Source of the DNA: UBA7236 sp044227505
Lineage (GTDB): Bacteria > Bacteroidota > Bacteroidia > Chitinophagales > BACL12
Length of the DNA stretch: 64,000 nt
Assembly: GCA_044227505.1 (NCBI GenBank)
Contig: JBGAWP010000009.1
Location: 27,363 to 91,362, forward strand
Direction of reading: 5' to 3'
Part shown: positions 61,222-64,000 of the stretch, piece after piece
How positions within the stretch are numbered: position 1 is the stretch's first letter
Layout: each line of letters begins with the position of its first letter
Translations under genes and position numbers: made by a program
Notes under the pieces: generated by a model
What the model saw: only the letters and a program-made list of their open reading frames with translations
Databases searched by the model: none
Told to the model about the DNA's origin: nothing

Positions 61222-62244
61222 ATGCCCTTCAGTATAACCGATTCACTCAATTATGCATCCAAACTTACTCCACGGAGAATTTGGAATATGAGCAAGGTGA
61301 TATCGAGTTATTATTATAGCATGTGGAGCAAAAAACCGGTGCAATGGGGTTTGCCAATTTCTTTATCTTTTGAACCAACTACTTCTTGTAATTTAAGATG
61401 TCCGGAATGCCCGAGCGGTTTACGTTCATTTACGCGTCCGACAGGAATGTTGCAAAAAGATTTTTTTAAGGAGACAATGGATGAGGTAGGAAAAGATCTT
61501 ACCTATCTCATTTTTTATTTTCAGGGCGAACCCTATCTCAATCCTGATTTTTTGGATATGGTGAAGTATGCAAACAATAAAAAAATATATACCGCCACTT
61601 CCACCAATGCGCATTATTTAAATGATGCAAATGCAAAAAAAACAATTGAGAGTGGTTTGGATCGATTAATTATTTCCATTGACGGAACAACGCAGGATAC
61701 CTATGAACAATATCGCATAGGAGGAAACTTAGAAAAAGTTTTAGAAGGTGCACGCAATATTGTGAAATGGAAAAAAGAATTAAAGTCGAGTACTCCATTT
61801 GTAATATTTCAATTTCTTGTTGTAAAACCAAATCAACATCAAATTGAAGATGTTAAAAAATTGGGAAAAGAAATTGGGGTGGATGAAGTTGCATTTAAAA
61901 CCGCGCAAATTTATGACTACGAAAATGGCTCTAATTTAATTCCCACCATAGATTATTATTCCCGATACCAGCAAAATAATAACGGAACTTATTCCATCAA
62001 AAATAAAATGTCGAATCACTGCTGGAAATTATGGCACTCCTGCGTAATTACCTGGGATGGCACAGTAGTTCCCTGCTGTTTCGACAAAGACGCCACCCAC
62101 CAGCTCGGCGATCTTAAAGACACATCCTTTAAACAATTATGGCAAGGCGGTAAATACCATAAATTCAGAACTGCATTATTGAAAGGAAGAGGGGAGATTG
62201 ATATTTGTAAGAATTGCACCGAAGGAACGAAGGTTTGGGCGTAG
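61222..62244 (+). CDS. Radical SAM / SPASM domain protein
   Basis: 340 residues. The radical SAM cluster motif is C-N-L-R-C-P-E-C in a sequence starting S-F-E-P-T-T-S-C. The barrel continues with Y-F-Q-G-E-P-Y-L-N and I-S-I-D-G-T-T-Q-D-T-Y. The C-terminal SPASM part has W-D-G-T-V-V-P-C-C-F-D and C-K-N-C, which bind auxiliary Fe-S clusters. Members modify peptides or other metabolites; the substrate here is unknown. No small precursor peptide gene is visible nearby, except the secreted protein just upstream, which is large for one. Confidence 0.88.
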   Translation: MPFSITDSLNYASKLTPRRIWNMSKVISSYYYSMWSKKPVQWGLPISLSFEPTTSCNLRCPECPSGLRSFTRPTGMLQKDFFKETMDEVGKDLTYLIFYFQGEPYLNPDFLDMVKYANNKKIYTATSTNAHYLNDANAKKTIESGLDRLIISIDGTTQDTYEQYRIGGNLEKVLEGARNIVKWKKELKSSTPFVIFQFLVVKPNQHQIEDVKKLGKEIGVDEVAFKTAQIYDYENGSNLIPTIDYYSRYQQNNNGTYSIKNKMSNHCWKLWHSCVITWDGTVVPCCFDKDATHQLGDLKDTSFKQLWQGGKYHKFRTALLKGRGEIDICKNCTEGTKVWA

Positions 62245-62248
62245 AGAA

Positions 62249-62593
62249 TGTACCGATGAACAGCCAAAAGATGTACCGATGTACCTATGAGCAGCCAAAC
62301 TCCAGGGAGCCTGAAAATCTGATTTACTATTTAATACATTGATATTTAATTTCGGAGTATATACTTTCCTCTGAGTGATGCGTAGCTGTTCCATTTGCTG
62401 ATTGGCTAATTATCTTTCCCTTCGAACCAAAAATTTTCCTCCCCAGCAGTACGCGGCTGTTCCATTTGCTAATTACCTTTCCCTCCGAAGCAATAATTTT
62501 CCTCCGAAGCAGTACTCGGCTGTTCATTGGTACATTATCTCATCGGTACATTGGTACATCATTTCAATGGTACATCATCACATTGGTACATTC
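62249..62593. repeat. Octamer repeats (GTACCGAT / ATCGGTAC) and a 71/63-nt tandem repeat
   Basis: The 363-bp gap before the aminotransferase contains GTACCGAT-type octamers on the left (62249-62297). Inverse-orientation GGTACAT units lie on the right, at 62529, 62545, 62553, 62569 and 62585, with all spacings multiples of 8. Between them a longer repeat (GCTGTTCCATTTGCT...) starts at 62385, 62456 and partly 62519. No gene is supported here. Confidence 0.8.
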
Positions 62594-62595
62594 AT

Positions 62596-62603
62596 TACCT
62601 TTG
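62596..62603 (+). promoter_or_regulatory. -7 element of the class III aminotransferase gene (TACCTTTG)
   Basis: TACCTTTG with exactly 4 nt (TTTT) before the ATG at 62608. This excludes the upstream in-frame ATG at 62527 as the main start, since that one lies inside the octamer repeats. Confidence 0.65.
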
Positions 62604-62607
62604 TTTT

Positions 62608-63789
62608 ATGCGAAATCTTTTTTTAAATCACCTCGCTCAAACAAGCAACGCTCCATTAATGTTGGAAATAGATCGTGCTGATGGTTGTTGGTTGTATGAT
62701 GTAGATGGAAAAAAATATCTCGACCTTATTTCCGGAATAGCGGTGAGTAATATCGGACATAATAATAAAAAGGTTAAGGAAGCAATTACTTCACAACTCG
62801 ATAAATACATGCATGTTATGGTGTATGGAGAATTTGTGGAGTCGCCACAAGTTAAATATGCAAAGTGGTTGTCAGATCATTTGCCGCATAATTTGGATTC
62901 GGTTTATTTTACCAATTCCGGAAGTGAAGCTGTAGAAGGTGCAATTAAATTAGCAAAAAGATATACTGGTAGAACAGAAGTAATTTCTTTTAAAAATTCC
63001 TATCACGGAAGTACTATGGGTGCTTTAAGTGTAGGAAATACGGAAGAAAGAAAAAATGCATTTCGACCTTTAATACCGGATAATAGAATTTTAACTTTTA
63101 ATAATTTTGAGGATATTAATTTTATTACTGAAAAAACTGCCTGTGTTTTAATGGAGCCTGTTCAGGCAGAAGCTGGTGTGATTTTACCAGAAGAAAATTA
63201 TTTATCTGCTATAAGAAAAAAATGTTCTGAGGTAGGAGCCTTATTAATGTTTGATGAATGTCAGACAGGTTTTGGAAGAACAGGAAATTTATTTGCCTTT
63301 CAAAAATTTAGTATCATTCCCGATGTATTAATTCTGGGAAAAGCAGTAGGAGGGGGAATGCCGCTCGGAGCATTTATTTCATCACGCGAAATAATGCAGG
63401 TATTTACCGAAAATCCATTTCTCGGACACATTACGACTTTCGGAGGGCATCCGGTTTGTTGTGCAGCCGGTTTAGCAGCTGCGCATGAATTAATGAATTT
63501 CAACCTAATAGATCAGGTAGAAAAAAAGGCGCAATTATTTAAAGAAAAATTAATCCATCCAAAAATAAAATCCATTCGGAATTGCGGATTACTCTTCGCA
63601 ATACATTTTGATAGCTCGGATTTTAATCTTCAATTAAATAAAAAATTAATCGGAAAAGGATTGTTGGTAGATTGGTTTTTGTTTGCTGCGGATTGTCTGC
63701 GTATTGCTCCGCCTTTGATAATTTCCGAAGAAGAGATCCGTGATGCGTGTGATGTTATTGTGGCGACTTTAAATGAGGAATTGCGATGA
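62608..63789 (+). CDS. Class III PLP aminotransferase (acetylornithine/ornithine-type)
   Basis: 393 residues from the ATG at 62608, beginning M-R-N-L-F-L-N-H-L-A-Q. Fold-type I class III features are V-Y-F-T-N-S-G-S-E-A-V-E-G-A-I-K and S-F-K-N-S-Y-H-G-S-T. The PLP aspartate lies in F-D-E-C-Q-T-G-F-G-R-T-G, and the Schiff-base lysine in L-I-L-G-K-A-V-G-G-G. The group uses omega-amino donors such as acetylornithine, ornithine or GABA; the exact substrate is open. A longer reading from 62527 would add 27 residues encoded by repeats. Confidence 0.9.
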   Translation: MRNLFLNHLAQTSNAPLMLEIDRADGCWLYDVDGKKYLDLISGIAVSNIGHNNKKVKEAITSQLDKYMHVMVYGEFVESPQVKYAKWLSDHLPHNLDSVYFTNSGSEAVEGAIKLAKRYTGRTEVISFKNSYHGSTMGALSVGNTEERKNAFRPLIPDNRILTFNNFEDINFITEKTACVLMEPVQAEAGVILPEENYLSAIRKKCSEVGALLMFDECQTGFGRTGNLFAFQKFSIIPDVLILGKAVGGGMPLGAFISSREIMQVFTENPFLGHITTFGGHPVCCAAGLAAAHELMNFNLIDQVEKKAQLFKEKLIHPKIKSIRNCGLLFAIHFDSSDFNLQLNKKLIGKGLLVDWFLFAADCLRIAPPLIISEEEIRDACDVIVATLNEELR

Positions 63790-63801
63790 TGTCAGTAGCG
63801 T

Positions 63802-63857
63802 GTCAGTAGTGAATGGTCAACAGTGAGCCGTCAACAGTGGGCAGTGGGCAGTGAGCA
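63802..63857. repeat. Heptamer array (GTCAACA / GTGGGCA type, 8 units)
   Basis: Eight units in strict 7-nt register begin GT- (GTCAGTA, GTGAATG, GTCAACA, GTGAGCC, GTCAACA, GTGGGCA twice, GTGAGCA), after the aminotransferase stop. Confidence 0.85.
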
Positions 63858-63887
63858 GTTTGAAGCATTGGAAGATCTGCCTCCGAA

Positions 63888-63951
63888 TTGAAATTTTAGT
63901 TTATTGTAGAGACGCAATGCATTGCGTCTCTACAATAAACTAAAATTTCAA
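63888..63951. repeat. Perfect 64-bp palindrome
   Basis: The two 32-nt halves are exact reverse complements around the centre ...GCAATG|CATTGC... (63919/63920). It contains GTAGAGACGC-type arms. As RNA it would form an uninterrupted hairpin; as DNA it could be a dispersed palindromic repeat or a terminator for the aminotransferase gene. Confidence 0.9.
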
Positions 63952-63954
63952 AAC

Positions 63955-64000
63955 CAGAACTCAGAACTCAGAACCTGCCTGACGCTGGCGCAGTCGGCAG
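63955..64000. repeat. CAGAACT heptamers followed by a GC-rich imperfect palindrome
   Basis: Three CAGAACN units (63955-63975), then a GC-rich 25-nt stretch with CTGCC at one end and GGCAG at the other, cut by the window edge. Confidence 0.7.

Noticed and set aside
61222..62244. The SPASM radical SAM enzyme as the maturase of a ribosomally made peptide
   Set aside because: No short precursor gene is present nearby; the adjacent 195-residue secreted protein lacks a core-peptide-like region.
62527..62607. An N-terminal extension of the class III aminotransferase starting at 62527
   Set aside because: It would be encoded by octamer repeats and lies upstream of the promoter element.

Overview
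The window comes from a low-GC member of the Bacteroidota. Four things point there: putative -7 elements of the form TAnnTTTG in front of many genes, secreted proteins ending in type IX secretion (T9SS) type A sorting domains, frequent GTG/TTG starts without clear Shine-Dalgarno sequences, and Bacteroidota-type PheS, LysS, UvrA and DUF4293 proteins. No tRNA, rRNA, CRISPR array, prophage or classical insertion sequence was seen.

Region by region. 1-9.5 kb: the start of recQ, a channel-like membrane protein, a uvrD / sulfotransferase-like / class IV aminotransferase operon, truA, a DUF4293 protein, a T9SS cargo protein and lysS. 9.5-18.6 kb: an aldehyde dehydrogenase, a LysM-M23 peptidase lipoprotein, a tandem pair of von Willebrand A proteins, a RidA-family protein and uvrA. 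18.6-42.2 kb: a roughly 23.5 kb, all-minus-strand surface polysaccharide locus. In transcription order it holds a winged-helix regulator, NeuB- and NeuA-like genes, an oxidoreductase, methyltransferase, SDR, acyltransferase, KdsC-like phosphatase, Wzx flippase, glycosyltransferases, a Wzy-like polymerase, a heparinase II/III-like protein, a PglC-PglD-PglE-PglF set for a bacillosamine-type initiating sugar, then Wza and Wzc. 42.2-47.2 kb: kdsA, a self-cleaving S24 repressor divergent from a radical SAM protein, a polysaccharide deacetylase and a sulfotransferase. 47.3-52.7 kb: a three-gene RND efflux operon. 52.7-57.1 kb: metH carrying a nested nuclease domain. 57.6-64 kb: an M43 metallopeptidase, pheS, an unknown secreted protein, a SPASM radical SAM enzyme and a class III aminotransferase.

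How the genes fit together. The polysaccharide locus reads as a Wzx/Wzy-type pathway. PglF/E/D make a UDP-diacetylated bacillosamine-like sugar, PglC loads it on undecaprenyl phosphate, and the glycosyltransferases extend it. Wzx flips the unit, Wzy polymerises it, and Wza/Wzc export it. NeuB, NeuA and the HAD phosphatase would supply a CMP-activated nonulosonic acid.

Most notable points. (1) MetH carries an in-frame insert of about 248 residues with a DUF559 nuclease-like domain, bounded at DNA level by GC-rich inverted repeats. (2) A recurrent promoter architecture puts TAnnTTTG exactly 4 nt upstream of the start codon, which suggests leaderless mRNAs. (3) Many intergenic gaps carry unrelated short tandem arrays with a 7-nt period, and some with 8 or 9. 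(4) One channel-like protein aligns with two-helix K+ channel pores but has a completely replaced selectivity filter. (5) An S24 repressor gene and a radical SAM gene share an intergenic region with two identical-geometry operators 22 bp apart. (6) A regulator of the capsule locus has a perfect palindrome over its own promoter.
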